This document shows, piece by piece, positions 43,796-53,531 of a stretch of DNA of 64,000 nt. The position numbers and the translations under genes were made by a program. Positions within the stretch are counted from its first letter, which is position 1. The number at the start of each line of letters is the position of its first letter. Location of the stretch: contig CAVVUF010000002.1 of assembly GCA_963751425.1 (NCBI GenBank), forward strand, positions 930,001-994,000, in the 5' to 3' direction. The notes beneath the pieces were generated by a model. That model had not been told where the DNA came from. It searched no databases and saw only the letters and a program-made list of their open reading frames with translations. This DNA is from CAVVUF01 sp963751425 (GTDB lineage Bacteria > Chloroflexota > Anaerolineae > Anaerolineales > UBA4823).

Positions 43796-44960
43796 TCCGC
43801 TCTCTCACCCCAGCCTATCGAGGGGCGCTCTTCTATACGGCCTTCTGGGGCATCATGGGGGTCTTCGAACCCTTCGTGAATGTATATTTCTCCCGCCTGG
43901 GTTTGAATGGGCGGGAGATTGGCCTACTGTCTGCCTTTTTCCCGCTGATGGTGATGGTTTTCGCACCCACTTTCTCTGCCCTGGGTGATCGGAATGCCTG
44001 GAGGGTGCGCCTTCTCGGCCTAGCTCTGCTTGGGACGGCTGGGGTTTTGATGTTCATGAAACTTCCCAACGGGTTTAAAACTTTGCTGCCCCTGGTCGCG
44101 CTCTATGGTTTCTTCCGCAGTCCCATTCTCCCAATTGCCGACAGCTTGATCGTGCGCATGTGTCTGCGCTATAACCTGGATTATGGAAGGCTGCGCCAGT
44201 GGGGATCTTTAAGTTTTTCGGTGGTTGCAGTGGCATGTGGAGCGCTGTGGGATCAAGTTGGTCTGGCTGCCATGTTCCCTCTCGCTGGATTACTGCTCAT
44301 CCCAGTGATCTTTGTTGCCCGGGGGCTTGAGGAGGATCCCAAGAAAGAGAAGCAACATCAACGTCCAATCCGCGAGATTTGGCATGATTTTGGGCTGATT
44401 GCAATCTTGCTGGCGACTTTCCTGGTCGAAGCGGCTTTGTTTGTTACCGGTGTGTTTGGGGGCGTTTACATGGATTTTTAGGGGGCGGTTTGTGGATGGT
44501 GGGTCTATTCTATGGCCTGTCTGCGCTGGCGGAGATGCCCGGGATGTACTTCAATTCCGCCCTGCGGTTGCGATTCGGAGGCCCAGGTGCATTGCTGTTT
44601 GCCTATTTTTTAACCGCCACGGGTGTGATTGGGCAAGCCCTGGCTGCTACTCCTTGGGCCTTGTTGGCTTCCACTTCGCTGCGCGGGGCGGGTTTTGGCT
44701 TGTTTTTCTCGGTCACCGTCCGCCTGATCGATGAGCGCGTGCCCGAAGAGTGGTCCTCGACCACGCAGGCGATCATGCAGGCCGGTGCCTGGGGATTGAT
44801 CCCGCTTATCGCTGCACCGCTTTCTGGTTTGGTTTACGACCTGGCTGGCGGTCCGGCCCTCTTTTGGAGCGGGGCAGTGCTGGTCGGTTTGGCAGTCCTG
44901 GTTATCCTCCTCGCTTCTGCCTGGGGGCTATTTTCTGTCAGCCCGAAAATACCTGAGTAA
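43792..44960 (+). CDS. MFS permease (MFS_1-like), sugar or nucleoside type (one frame break)
   Basis: The start ATG overlaps the GH13 stop. Twelve helices are split by a frame break at 44476-44481, where a T run seems one base short; restoring it gives VYMDFLGGGLWMVGLFYGLSALAEMPG. The repaired protein is about 389 aa. YGRLRQWGSLSFSVVAVACGALWD (about 130-155) is characteristic of the LacY-like/nucleoside MFS_1 branch. Coupling to the GH13 gene suggests uptake of the glucosidase substrate. Confidence 0.85.
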
Positions 44961-44989
44961 CGCCTCTCCACCCTGAAAATACGGAGAAG

Positions 44990-45301
44990 CTACCGGGTAA
45001 TCCGCTGGGTGCGTGCCGTGTCTGTCAGGAGGTCGATTAAAGGCTGCAGATGTTCCGGCGCGGCGCTTTCGCTGGTTTCCACCGTGTGGATCTGGTCGCC
45101 TCTCTCCACTGTCAATTTATATTGAAATCGGTCTACGCCCTCCATCTGAGGTTTCAAAACCGGCGGTAGGTCAAAAAAATGTGCGCCTTCGACCAGAGCA
45201 TCCAATTCATCAGCCTCCGCCGGTGGTAAAGTTTCCGTCAGCATCTCCACCGCCAGGCGCATTCCAAGAAAGCCTCCCGTCCGCTCAAAATTGATACGCA
45301 T
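44990..45301 (-). CDS. Emfourin-like M4 protease inhibitor
   Basis: 103 residues beginning MRINFERTGGFLGMRLAVEMLTETL, with DLPPVLKPQMEGVDRFQYKLTVE in the middle. This matches the emfourin family, cytoplasmic inhibitors of protealysin-like M4 peptidases. The gene follows the protealysin gene on the same strand by 60 bp, the family's usual arrangement. The inhibitor probably restrains the protease inside the cell. Confidence 0.82.
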   Translation of the reverse strand: MRINFERTGGFLGMRLAVEMLTETLPPAEADELDALVEGAHFFDLPPVLKPQMEGVDRFQYKLTVERGDQIHTVETSESAAPEHLQPLIDLLTDTARTQRITR

Positions 45302-45361
45302 AATTTCTTCCTTCTCCGCAAGTGTTTTTAAAAGCGTAGATTGGTGAGAACGCAGATTCTT

Positions 45362-46522
45362 TTATTTTTTCGCAGCTTCTTTCGGCTTGAACAGGGATTT
45401 GACCATGGTCACTGGCGCCGCCAGGCAGCCCTGGTTATCGCTGGTTCCAGAGCCAATCTGGATTCCTACGGTACTCCAGCCTTTTTCCACGGCTTTTTGC
45501 TCCGCACTGCCTTCTCCATACAGCTCGCCGGCGGCCTGGTAAGTGGCTTGTGCTGCTGCTATAAAATTGGAGCTGGAAGACAGCTTGTCGCGCAGTGTCA
45601 CATACCAGATCCGCCCCGCTTTTTCCCAGGCGTACCCACCGATCTCGGTGGCAGCGATATAGAATGCACGGTTTGGGATCCCAGAATTGATGTGCACACC
45701 ACCATTGTCCTCATAGGTACTGACATAATCTTTCATATGTGCGGGTTGAGGATCTTTACCCAAAACGGGGTCATCATAAGCTGTTCCAGGCGCCTTCATC
45801 GAGCGGATGCCCACGCCGTTAACCCGGCTGGTGAAAAGACCCGCCCCGATGATCCAATCTGCTTCTTGAGCTGTCTGGTTCAGGCTTTTCTGCTTGACCA
45901 ATGCGCCAAACACATCAGACATCAACTCGTTCAATGCCCCTGGTTGTCCCTGGTAAGCCAGGGCGGCTTCGTATTGAGTGACGCCATGTGACAGCTCATG
46001 ACCGATTACATCGATAGAGATTGTAAACCGGTTGAACAGCCGCTGGTCCGCGGGGATATCCTCATCCCCGTCTCCATAAACCATCTGTTTCCCATTCCAA
46101 AAGGCGTTGTCATAGCCTTTGCCATAATGAACCGTGGAATCCAGCCGCAGCCCGTTGCCATCGATCGAGTTTCGCTGGTAAGCATCCAGGAAGAGGTCAA
46201 ACGTATAACCAGAGCCATCATAAGCCTCATTCACTGCCACATCGGAAGATGGAGGCGCACCTTCTTCACGAACTTTTACGCCAGGCAGCGTCGTCCCTGT
46301 ACCCGCGTCGTAAATGGTGCGTTGTTTAACCGCTGGTCCGGCAGCAGCCGGTGGCCCAAATTTTGGCATTTCGGTGTGAGCCTGACGCTGGCCTCGGAAC
46401 TGTCCGGAAATCGATAAAGATTCCAGGGCCCGCCCTTTTTGTTGGGGTGAGCCGTTCTCTACAATATTCCGCAGCATGTAGGGCGGAATAATACATTGAT
46501 AATAAGGAATTAGGTCGCTCAT
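45362..46522 (-). CDS. Protealysin-like M4 metallopeptidase
   Basis: About 386 residues. The short N-terminal propeptide IIPPYMLRNIVENG carries the protealysin PPxxL-type motif. The catalytic domain holds GHELSHGVT (HExxH) and GALNELMSDVFG, whose Glu is the third zinc ligand, then GGVHINSGIPNRAFY with the substrate-binding His. There is no classical signal peptide, as in other protealysins. The ATG at 46522 is backed by AAAGGAGA and replaces the longer in-frame reading from 46573. It pairs with the emfourin gene downstream. Confidence 0.93.
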   Translation of the reverse strand: MSDLIPYYQCIIPPYMLRNIVENGSPQQKGRALESLSISGQFRGQRQAHTEMPKFGPPAAAGPAVKQRTIYDAGTGTTLPGVKVREEGAPPSSDVAVNEAYDGSGYTFDLFLDAYQRNSIDGNGLRLDSTVHYGKGYDNAFWNGKQMVYGDGDEDIPADQRLFNRFTISIDVIGHELSHGVTQYEAALAYQGQPGALNELMSDVFGALVKQKSLNQTAQEADWIIGAGLFTSRVNGVGIRSMKAPGTAYDDPVLGKDPQPAHMKDYVSTYEDNGGVHINSGIPNRAFYIAATEIGGYAWEKAGRIWYVTLRDKLSSSSNFIAAAQATYQAAGELYGEGSAEQKAVEKGWSTVGIQIGSGTSDNQGCLAAPVTMVKSLFKPKEAAKK

Positions 46523-46735
46523 TTGATTGTCTCCTTTGCTTAACACTTTAGCAGGAATCGTGGAGAAATGCAAGACCCAAATTCGACCAAAATACTCTGT
46601 TTTGGTGCATTGTCTTTGCGTAATGCAAGAGTGACTATCCGTTCTGAGTCAGAAGGGAAGAACCCCAATTTCCCCCAATCCAGGGTGCGTGCAAATTCGA
46701 CCTGAATTAAACACGCATCCTAATGCGAATTCTTG

Positions 46736-46764
46736 TTGACGTGCACCCTTATATCATCTAAAAT
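46736..46764 (+). promoter_or_regulatory. Promoter candidate for the L-sugar operon
   Basis: TTGACG (46736-46741), 17-nt spacer, TAAAAT (46759-46764). The expected transcript begins about 20 nt before the DUF4432 start at 46793, which has AAGGAAGG upstream. Confidence 0.65.
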
Positions 46765-46792
46765 AAATCCGAACAGTGTAAAGGAAGGATAT

Positions 46793-47881
46793 ATGACAGA
46801 GCAAATTAATTATCTCTACCCAGAAGTCTTTTCCGAAAAAGAAAAAGTTGTTCTCTCTGCTGCTCCCTTCACCGCCTCGGTTTTTCGTTTTCCATCCGGT
46901 GTGTGTGCCTTGCGCATGAAAAATGAGCAGGGCGCTCTAGTGATGCTTCCCTTTCAGGGTCAGCAGATCTGGACGGCCGAATTTGGTGGTCGAAACCTGA
47001 CCATGAAATCCATGTTCGAAGGGCCTCATCCTACCCGAGTCTATTTGGAGAATTATGGCGGATTTTTGCTTCACTGCGGGGCGACTGCGATGGGTGTGCC
47101 TACCGCTCAAGACACTCATCCGCTTCACGGCGAGCTTCCCAATGCTCCCTATGATGAGGCTTTCCTGGTTCTTGGAGAAGATGCGCGCGGCCCTTACCTT
47201 GGTTTAGGAGGCCGTTATCGCTATACGGTGGCCTTCAACCATAACTACCTGGCTGAGCCTCTGGTGAAGCTGTATGCCGCTTCATCGGTCTTCTCGGTTG
47301 CTCTCACCATCACCAACCTCAAAAATTCGCCCATGGAGCTGATGTACCTGGCGCATATCAACTTCTGTCCCGTTGTAAATGGCCGCCTGGTTTACAGTGC
47401 CCTCTGTACTCCAGAAACGGTGCGTGTGCGCGGCAGCATCCCCTCCCATATCCGCCCTGGCCCGGGTTATGCAGAATTCCTACAGGAGCTCAAGAGCCAT
47501 CCTGAAAAACATCATGTTCTGTCACCCGACCTGATGTTCGACCCGGAGGTCGTTTTCACCATCGAGTATCTTGCCGATGACAAGGGTTGGGCGCATACTC
47601 TGCAGGTACATCCCGATGGCAGCGCCGATTATGTCGCCCATCAACCGGATCAGCTGGACAAAGGTGTGCGCTGGATCTGCCGTACTGCCGATCAGGATGC
47701 CATCGGAATTGTCCTGCCAGCCACGGCTGAGCCTGAAGGTTACCTGGCCGAAAAATCCAAAGGCAACCTAAAAACTATTCCACCACGCGGTCAATTCACC
47801 TGTGAAATGCTGGTGGGTGCTCTCGAACCTTTCCAGGCCAAAGAAATGCAAGCCAAAATTGACCACATCTTGCGTTCGTAA
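46793..47881 (+). CDS. DUF4432 aldose-epimerase-like protein
   Basis: About 362 residues of the DUF4432 family, a beta-sandwich related to aldose 1-epimerases. Marks include LPFQGQQIWTAEFGGRNLTMKSMF (about 50-75), YGGFLLHCGATAMGVPT and TPETVRVRG; the two His of LAHINFC and DTHPLHGE are plausible catalytic or substrate-binding residues. It probably interconverts anomers of a sugar for the next enzymes. The ATG at 46793 follows AAGGAAGG and a good promoter. Confidence 0.85.
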   Translation: MTEQINYLYPEVFSEKEKVVLSAAPFTASVFRFPSGVCALRMKNEQGALVMLPFQGQQIWTAEFGGRNLTMKSMFEGPHPTRVYLENYGGFLLHCGATAMGVPTAQDTHPLHGELPNAPYDEAFLVLGEDARGPYLGLGGRYRYTVAFNHNYLAEPLVKLYAASSVFSVALTITNLKNSPMELMYLAHINFCPVVNGRLVYSALCTPETVRVRGSIPSHIRPGPGYAEFLQELKSHPEKHHVLSPDLMFDPEVVFTIEYLADDKGWAHTLQVHPDGSADYVAHQPDQLDKGVRWICRTADQDAIGIVLPATAEPEGYLAEKSKGNLKTIPPRGQFTCEMLVGALEPFQAKEMQAKIDHILRS

Positions 47882-47935
47882 ACAGCAACCCTGGATCATT
47901 ACTTATTCGATGGTTTACCAACCAATCTCAACGTA

Positions 47936-47971
47936 AAGTTTAGTGCTTACAGCCAAAAGTAAACTGCTTAC
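47936..47971. promoter_or_regulatory. Direct repeat pair before fucI
   Basis: AAGTTTAGTGCTTAC (47936-47950) and AAGTAAACTGCTTAC (47957-47971) share 12 of 15 bases and are offset by 21 bp, two helical turns. Such spacing suits a regulator bound to one DNA face. The second repeat abuts the fucI ribosome-binding site AAGGAG. Confidence 0.4.
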
Positions 47972-47983
47972 AAGGAGCAAAAG

Positions 47984-49801
47984 ATGTTCGATATCAAAAA
48001 TTTTCAGCCACTTCCACCTGTTAACCGCTTGATCGGCGAAATGCCCAAGCTTGGCATCCGCCCCGCTATCGACGGGCGGCGCAAGGGGGTCCGCGAGTCC
48101 CTCGAGGATCAAGTCATGGCTCTTGCTCGCACCACAGCCGATTTCTTGAGTGCCAATCTGCGCCATTCCAACGGCCTGCCAGTCGAATGTGTTATATCCG
48201 ATACCTGCATCGGGGGCGTGGCAGAGGCGGCTCAATCTGCGGAGAAATTTGCTCGCCTGGGCGTGGGTGTGTCCCTGACCGTAACTCCCGCCTGGTGTTA
48301 TGGTTCTGAAACGATGGATATGGATCCGCTGATTCCGAAGGCTGTGTGGGGTTTCAACGGCACCGAGCGCCCTGGGGCAGTTTACCTGGCTGCTGTGCTG
48401 GCTGCCCACAATCAAAAAGGCCTGCCCGCCTTTGGCATCTATGGACATGATGTGCAGGATGCCGGAGACACTTCCATCCCTGCCGATGTGCAGGAGAAGC
48501 TGCTGCGCTTTGCCCGCGCCGGCCTGGCTGTAGCTACAATGAAGGGAAAATCATATCTCTCGATGGGTGGCGTCTCAATGGGCATCGCCGGCTCGATCGT
48601 CAACCAGGATTTCTTCGAGAGCTACCTGGGCATGCGCGTTGAAGTCATCGATGAGAGTGAGTTCATCCGCCGTATCCACGAGACGATTTACGATCCTGAT
48701 GAATACCAGCGCGCCCTCAAGTGGGTCAAGGGATACTGCAAAGAAGGCCGCGAATATAATCCGCCTGCCATGCAGCGCAACCGCGCTCATAAGGACAATG
48801 ATTGGGAATTCGTCGTTAAAATGACCATGATTGCCCGCGATCTGATGATCGGCAGCCCGCGCCTGGCAGAGATGGATTTTGGCGAAGAGGCCCTGGGACA
48901 TAATGCTCTGGTTGGCGGCTTCCAGGGGCAGCGCCAGTGGACTGACCATTTTCCCAACGGCGATTTTATGGAAGCCATCTTGAACTCATCCTTTGATTGG
49001 AACGGCATTCGTGAGCCTTTCGTCTTGGCGACGGAAAATGACAGCTTAAACGGCGCTACAATGCTCTTTGGACATCTGCTTTCCAATACCGCCCAGGTAT
49101 TCGCCGATGTTCGCACATATTGGAGTCCAGAGGCTGTCCAGCGTGTCACGGGTTACCAGCTCTCTGGTCTGGCACAGAACGGTTTTATCCACTTGATCAA
49201 CTCAGGCGCGGCCACCCTGGATGCTACGGGGATGCTCAAGCGGGAGGGGGAGCCGGTCATGAAACCCTATTGGGAGATCACCGCAGATGAAGTCGCCCAG
49301 TGCCTGGAGGCTACAAACTGGTATCCAGCCCGCACCGAATATTTCCGCGGCGGCGGGTACTCTTCCGGTTTCCTGACCCGCGGTCAAATGCCCGTCACCA
49401 TGTCGCGTCTGAACCTGGTCAAGGGTCTTGGCCCGGTTTTACAGCTTGCCGAAGGTTATACGGTTGATTTGCCCGAAGATGTTTACCAGAAATTAAATGA
49501 GCGTACCGATCCCACCTGGCCTACGCATTGGTTTGTGCCTCGTCTTACTGGCAGCGGTCCTTTCCGAGATGTGTATTCCGTAATGAATCACTGGGGCGCC
49601 AACCACGGTGCGTTAAGCTATGGTCATATCGGCGCGGACATGCTCTCCCTGGCTTCTCTTTTACGGATTCCGGTCACCATGCACAATGTTTCAGAAGAGA
49701 AGGTCTTCCGTCCCAGTGTATGGAATGCTTTTGGAGCCCAGGATCCAACGGGAGCCGATTACCGCGCTTGTGCCAATTTTGGACCTCTCTATGGAAAGTG
49801 A
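47984..49801 (+). CDS. fucI: L-fucose isomerase
   Basis: 605 residues aligning across the length with E. coli FucI from memory: KLGIRPAIDGRRKGVRESLE near the N-terminus, CVISDTCIGG, TPAWCYGSETMDMDP, KAVWGFNGTERPGAVYLAA, GGFQGQRQWTD and ATENDSLNG. The Mn-binding residues (Glu, Asp and His) reside in these blocks, which are complete. It converts L-fucose to L-fuculose, and in some species acts on D-arabinose or L-galactose. AAGGAG lies before the ATG. It sits in a plus-strand operon, followed after 2 bp by the FGGY kinase. Confidence 0.97.
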   Translation: MFDIKNFQPLPPVNRLIGEMPKLGIRPAIDGRRKGVRESLEDQVMALARTTADFLSANLRHSNGLPVECVISDTCIGGVAEAAQSAEKFARLGVGVSLTVTPAWCYGSETMDMDPLIPKAVWGFNGTERPGAVYLAAVLAAHNQKGLPAFGIYGHDVQDAGDTSIPADVQEKLLRFARAGLAVATMKGKSYLSMGGVSMGIAGSIVNQDFFESYLGMRVEVIDESEFIRRIHETIYDPDEYQRALKWVKGYCKEGREYNPPAMQRNRAHKDNDWEFVVKMTMIARDLMIGSPRLAEMDFGEEALGHNALVGGFQGQRQWTDHFPNGDFMEAILNSSFDWNGIREPFVLATENDSLNGATMLFGHLLSNTAQVFADVRTYWSPEAVQRVTGYQLSGLAQNGFIHLINSGAATLDATGMLKREGEPVMKPYWEITADEVAQCLEATNWYPARTEYFRGGGYSSGFLTRGQMPVTMSRLNLVKGLGPVLQLAEGYTVDLPEDVYQKLNERTDPTWPTHWFVPRLTGSGPFRDVYSVMNHWGANHGALSYGHIGADMLSLASLLRIPVTMHNVSEEKVFRPSVWNAFGAQDPTGADYRACANFGPLYGK

Positions 49802-49803
49802 GC

Positions 49804-51291
49804 ATGAGCTCTGAAAAAGCACACCTGTTGGCTTTCGACTTGGGGGCTGAGAGCGGGCGAGCCATCCTCGGGCACTTCCGAGAAGATATACTCAAGTTGG
49901 AAGAAATTCACCGTTTCCCGAATAATCCAGTGCAGGTTCAAGGCAGCCTGCACTGGGATGTTCTGCAGCTATGGAGTCAAATTCAGCAGGGTCTGAAGCT
50001 GGCTGCGCAGTCTTGTGGGGGTGATCTGCGCGGATTGGGGGTGGATACCTGGGGGGTTGATTTTGGCTTGTTGGCTGAGGATGATACCCTGATCGGCAAC
50101 CCCTACCATTACCGCGACAGCCGTACAGATGGGATGGTGGAATGGGCCTTCCAACGATTGCCTCGTCAGGAGATTTACCAGGCGACTGGCATCCAGTTCA
50201 TGCAGTTGAACAGCCTTTTCCAACTGTTGGCGATGGTGAAAAGCCGTGCCCCGGCCTTGCAGATCGCCAGGCGCCTCTTAACTATGCCCGATTTATTCAA
50301 CTTTTGGCTCACCGGCCGCAAGGTGAATGAGTTCAGCAATGCCACGACCACCCAGTGTTTTAACCCAAATCAGGGAGATTGGGCCTGGGAGATGCTCCGG
50401 AAGCTGGATATCCCCACGCATCTCTTTGGCGAGGTCATTCAGCCCGGCACCATCGTCGGCAAGCTGCGCCAGGCGGTTGCAGAAGAATGCGGCTGCCCCC
50501 AAATTCCTGTGATGGCTCCCGCCACGCACGATACAGGTTCAGCCGTCGCGGCTGTGCCTGCCATGACTCCCGATTATATCTATCTCAGCTCTGGTACCTG
50601 GTCTTTGATGGGGGTGGAGCTGAACTGGCCTCTCATCACTCCCGAATCCCTGGCTTATAATTTCACCAATGAGGGAGGTGTTTGCGGTACCATCCGTTTC
50701 TTGAAGAATATCATGGGACTCTGGTTGGTGCAGGAATGCCGCCGCGATTGGGCGCGGGTAGGTTTATCTTATACCTACAATGAGCTGACCGCCATGGCCT
50801 CCGCGGCGCCAGCCTTCGTGGCTTTTGTCGACACAGGCGATGCGCGCTTCCTACATCCCGGCGATATGGTTTCTCGCCTGCAAGATTATTGCCGGGAGAC
50901 CGGCCAATTTGTCCCTGAAACACCCTCGGCGCTCGTCCGCTGCTGCCTGGAAAGCCTGGCGCTCGAATACCGCTGGGTTGCCGAGAGCCTGGAAAAGCTT
51001 CTCGGGCGTTCCCTGCCTGTCATCCATATTATAGGAGGTGGCTCGCAAAATTTCCTGCTGAACCAGCTCACCGCCGATGCTACCGGGCGTGAGGTGATTG
51101 CTGGGCCGGTTGAAGCCACTGCCATCGGTAACCTGCTCGTCCAGGCTTTAGGCTTAGGATTGTTCTCTTCCCTTTCTGAGGCGCGGGCTGTGGTGCGGCA
51201 TTCATTCGATGTTGTGCATTACCCGCCCAGGGATCATCACGCCTGGGAAGCAGCTTACAGCACCTACCTGAGGCTCAAGAAAGCATCCTGA
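49804..51291 (+). CDS. FGGY carbohydrate kinase (rhamnulokinase/L-fuculokinase-like)
   Basis: 495 residues. LLAFDLGAESGRAILGHF, GLGVDTWGVDFGLL and MAPATHDTGSAVAAVPA are the FGGY nucleotide and substrate motifs; IIGGGSQNFLLNQLTADATGREV closes the ATP site. The sequence most resembles rhamnulokinases. With fucI 2 bp upstream, the physiological substrate may be L-fuculose or another L-ketose. No fuculose- or rhamnulose-phosphate aldolase is in the window. Confidence 0.92.
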   Translation: MSSEKAHLLAFDLGAESGRAILGHFREDILKLEEIHRFPNNPVQVQGSLHWDVLQLWSQIQQGLKLAAQSCGGDLRGLGVDTWGVDFGLLAEDDTLIGNPYHYRDSRTDGMVEWAFQRLPRQEIYQATGIQFMQLNSLFQLLAMVKSRAPALQIARRLLTMPDLFNFWLTGRKVNEFSNATTTQCFNPNQGDWAWEMLRKLDIPTHLFGEVIQPGTIVGKLRQAVAEECGCPQIPVMAPATHDTGSAVAAVPAMTPDYIYLSSGTWSLMGVELNWPLITPESLAYNFTNEGGVCGTIRFLKNIMGLWLVQECRRDWARVGLSYTYNELTAMASAAPAFVAFVDTGDARFLHPGDMVSRLQDYCRETGQFVPETPSALVRCCLESLALEYRWVAESLEKLLGRSLPVIHIIGGGSQNFLLNQLTADATGREVIAGPVEATAIGNLLVQALGLGLFSSLSEARAVVRHSFDVVHYPPRDHHAWEAAYSTYLRLKKAS

Positions 51292-51338
51292 AAAACTGGT
51301 AAAATCTTCGTGTTATATTCTCCTTTTGAGGATTAATC

Positions 51339-52478
51339 ATGCCTAAGAAAGTATTCGTCAGCGGGTGTTACGATTTATTACACAGCGGTCATGTGGAGTT
51401 CTTTCAGGAAGCTGCCAAATTTGGCGACGTTTATGTAGCCTTGGGTTCGGATAAGACCGTATATGATCTAAAGGGGCGTGTACCTGTTAACAGCGAGACA
51501 GAGCGTCTTTTCATGGTTAAGTCGGTGGCTTGCGTAAAAGACGCTTTTATCTCTCAGGGTTCAGGGATGCTGGATTTTCTTGAAGAGCTGAAGCAAATCA
51601 AGCCGGATTATTTTATTGTCAACGAGGATGGCAACCTCCTGGAGAAGAAAAAGCTGTGCGATGAGCTGGGGATTGAATACAAGATCTTGAGGCGGGAGCC
51701 ACATGCTGGACTGGTCCCCCGCTCGACGACCTCGCTGCGCAACATCAACACCATCCCCTTTCGCATCGATGTGGCAGGGGGGTGGCTTGACCAGCCCTTT
51801 GTGTCAAAATATTATCCCGGTCCGGTCATCACGATCTCCCTCGAGCCAACGGTGGATTTTAACGATCGCAGCGGCATGGCTTCCAGCACGCGCCGCAGTG
51901 CCATTGACTTGTGGGGGCCTCGCCTGCCGACCGGCGACCCGGAGAAATTGGCGAAGATCTTATTTTGTTATGATAATCCCCCCGGAACGCAGGAAATTTC
52001 CGGCTCTCAAGATGCCATTGGGATTGTCTTCCCGGGTTTGAATAAATCCTGGTATGAAGGCGAGTATTGGCCATCCCATATCGAGTCCGTCCAGGATGAG
52101 CTTACCTTACAGTTCATTGAAAAATCCTTGAACCTTGTTCCCTTGGCTCCGCGTGCCTCCGGTTTCAGCGTTCTGAGCAACACCTGCATTGACCGGTCAC
52201 GCGCCAAAGATTTGTCGGTTGCTGCCGAAGGCTGCTGGGATGCCATCCTTCGCCGGGATGTTGTCCAATTCGGGTTTTACTTTCGTAAAGCCTTTGAAGG
52301 TCAGATTGCCATGTTTCCCAATATGATGAATGATATGGTTGTTGAGTTAATCGAGCAGTACCGTTCCCAGGCTTTGGGTTGGAAGCTGTCTGGAGCGGGA
52401 GGGGGCGGGTATTTGATCCTCGTTTCCGATCGGCCGATCGAAAACGCTATCCATATCCTCATCCGTCGTAAAGATTGA
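51339..52478 (+). CDS. Fusion of cytidylyltransferase-like and GHMP kinase domains
   Basis: 379 residues. Residues 1-130 are a nucleotidyltransferase of the cytidylyltransferase type (VFVSGCYDLLHSGHVEFF, with the HxGH motif). Residues 145-379 are a compact GHMP kinase: RIDVAGGWLD (motif 1), SGMASSTRRSA in place of the GLGSSS motif (2), and SGAGGGGYLI (motif 3). The pair could phosphorylate a sugar at C1 and activate it with a nucleotide, as in heptose or fucose salvage. The order and families differ from bacterial Fkp. It overlaps the leader of the next gene. Confidence 0.85.
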   Translation: MPKKVFVSGCYDLLHSGHVEFFQEAAKFGDVYVALGSDKTVYDLKGRVPVNSETERLFMVKSVACVKDAFISQGSGMLDFLEELKQIKPDYFIVNEDGNLLEKKKLCDELGIEYKILRREPHAGLVPRSTTSLRNINTIPFRIDVAGGWLDQPFVSKYYPGPVITISLEPTVDFNDRSGMASSTRRSAIDLWGPRLPTGDPEKLAKILFCYDNPPGTQEISGSQDAIGIVFPGLNKSWYEGEYWPSHIESVQDELTLQFIEKSLNLVPLAPRASGFSVLSNTCIDRSRAKDLSVAAEGCWDAILRRDVVQFGFYFRKAFEGQIAMFPNMMNDMVVELIEQYRSQALGWKLSGAGGGGYLILVSDRPIENAIHILIRRKD

Positions 52479-52507
52479 AAAGAAAAATTCTGAATCGAGG
52501 TGAAATT

Positions 52508-53479
52508 ATGAAAAGAGCATTGGTTTGTGGTGCAGGTGGTTTCATTGGAGGTCACCTGGTTAAGAAACTTAAACAGGAAGGTTATTGGGTACGTGGAGTG
52601 GACATTAAGGAGCATGAATTTGAGGTCACCCATGCCGATGAATTCTTGTGTCTAGATTTGCGCGAGCCCCAGAACTGCCAGGCTGCCCTGACCCTCTCAG
52701 GAGGGAAGCTGGACGAAGTGTATCAGCTGGCAGCCGACATGGGAGGGATGGGATTTATCCATTCTGCCGAGTGTGAGATCATGCACAACAGCGCCTTGAT
52801 CAACATCCACATGACTCACCACGCCGCAGAGATGGGCATCCCGCGCTACTTCTTTTCCTCCTCGGTGTGTGTCTACCGCGATATGCAGCCCGGTGAGCCA
52901 GAGTTGACCGAAGCCCAGGCTATCCCCGCCCACCCGGACAACGAATACGGCTGGGAAAAGCTCTATTCGGAGCGCGTTGCCTTGGCCTATGCCCGCCGGT
53001 ATGGGTTGCAAGTCAGGATCGCCCGCTTCCAGAACTGTTATGGTCCTTACGGGACCTGGCGGGGTGGGCGTGAAAAAGCCCCGGCTGCCATCTGTCGTAA
53101 AATTGCCGAGGTGGATGATGGTGGGACGATCGAAGTGTGGGGTGATGGCTCAGCGATCCGTTCTTACACCTATGTGGCGGATATGGTCGATGGGATCTTT
53201 CGCTTGATGCACTCAGACCTGGAAGGCGCGGCGAATATCGGCTGCCCGCAGTATGTCACCGTCGAGGAGCTGGTCCGCACCGTTGCGGATGTGGCTGGAA
53301 AAACTATCCATGTAAAGCATATCGCTGGCCCGGTGGGAGTGCAGTCACGCAACTTCAGCAACGCCCGCATTGCATCCTTAGGCTGGCAAGCAAAATATCT
53401 CTTGAGGGATGGCATTGCCCAGACTTACCCCTGGATTGAATCCCAGGTTAAGGCTCTTAGACGTAAAGAATCTTTATAA
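52508..53479 (+). CDS. NAD-dependent epimerase, GDP-mannose 3,5-epimerase-like
   Basis: About 323 residues of the extended SDR family. Rossmann motif GAGGFIGGHLVKKL is N-terminal; the catalytic region has SSSVCVY and YGWEKLYSER (YxxxK). The segment NCYGPYGTWRGGREKAPAAICRK closely follows plant GDP-mannose 3,5-epimerase, including GTWxGGREKAPAA, which I recall from that family. AADMGGMGFI also fits. A role on a GDP-linked sugar is thus likely. The ATG at 52508 is preceded by CGAGGTGA; an upstream in-frame ATG at 52475 is within the previous gene. Confidence 0.87.
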   Translation: MKRALVCGAGGFIGGHLVKKLKQEGYWVRGVDIKEHEFEVTHADEFLCLDLREPQNCQAALTLSGGKLDEVYQLAADMGGMGFIHSAECEIMHNSALINIHMTHHAAEMGIPRYFFSSSVCVYRDMQPGEPELTEAQAIPAHPDNEYGWEKLYSERVALAYARRYGLQVRIARFQNCYGPYGTWRGGREKAPAAICRKIAEVDDGGTIEVWGDGSAIRSYTYVADMVDGIFRLMHSDLEGAANIGCPQYVTVEELVRTVADVAGKTIHVKHIAGPVGVQSRNFSNARIASLGWQAKYLLRDGIAQTYPWIESQVKALRRKESL

Positions 53480-53531
53480 AAAATCTGTGTCCGTCTGTGA
53501 GCTACTTTAAATCAAAACGGGATATATTCTG

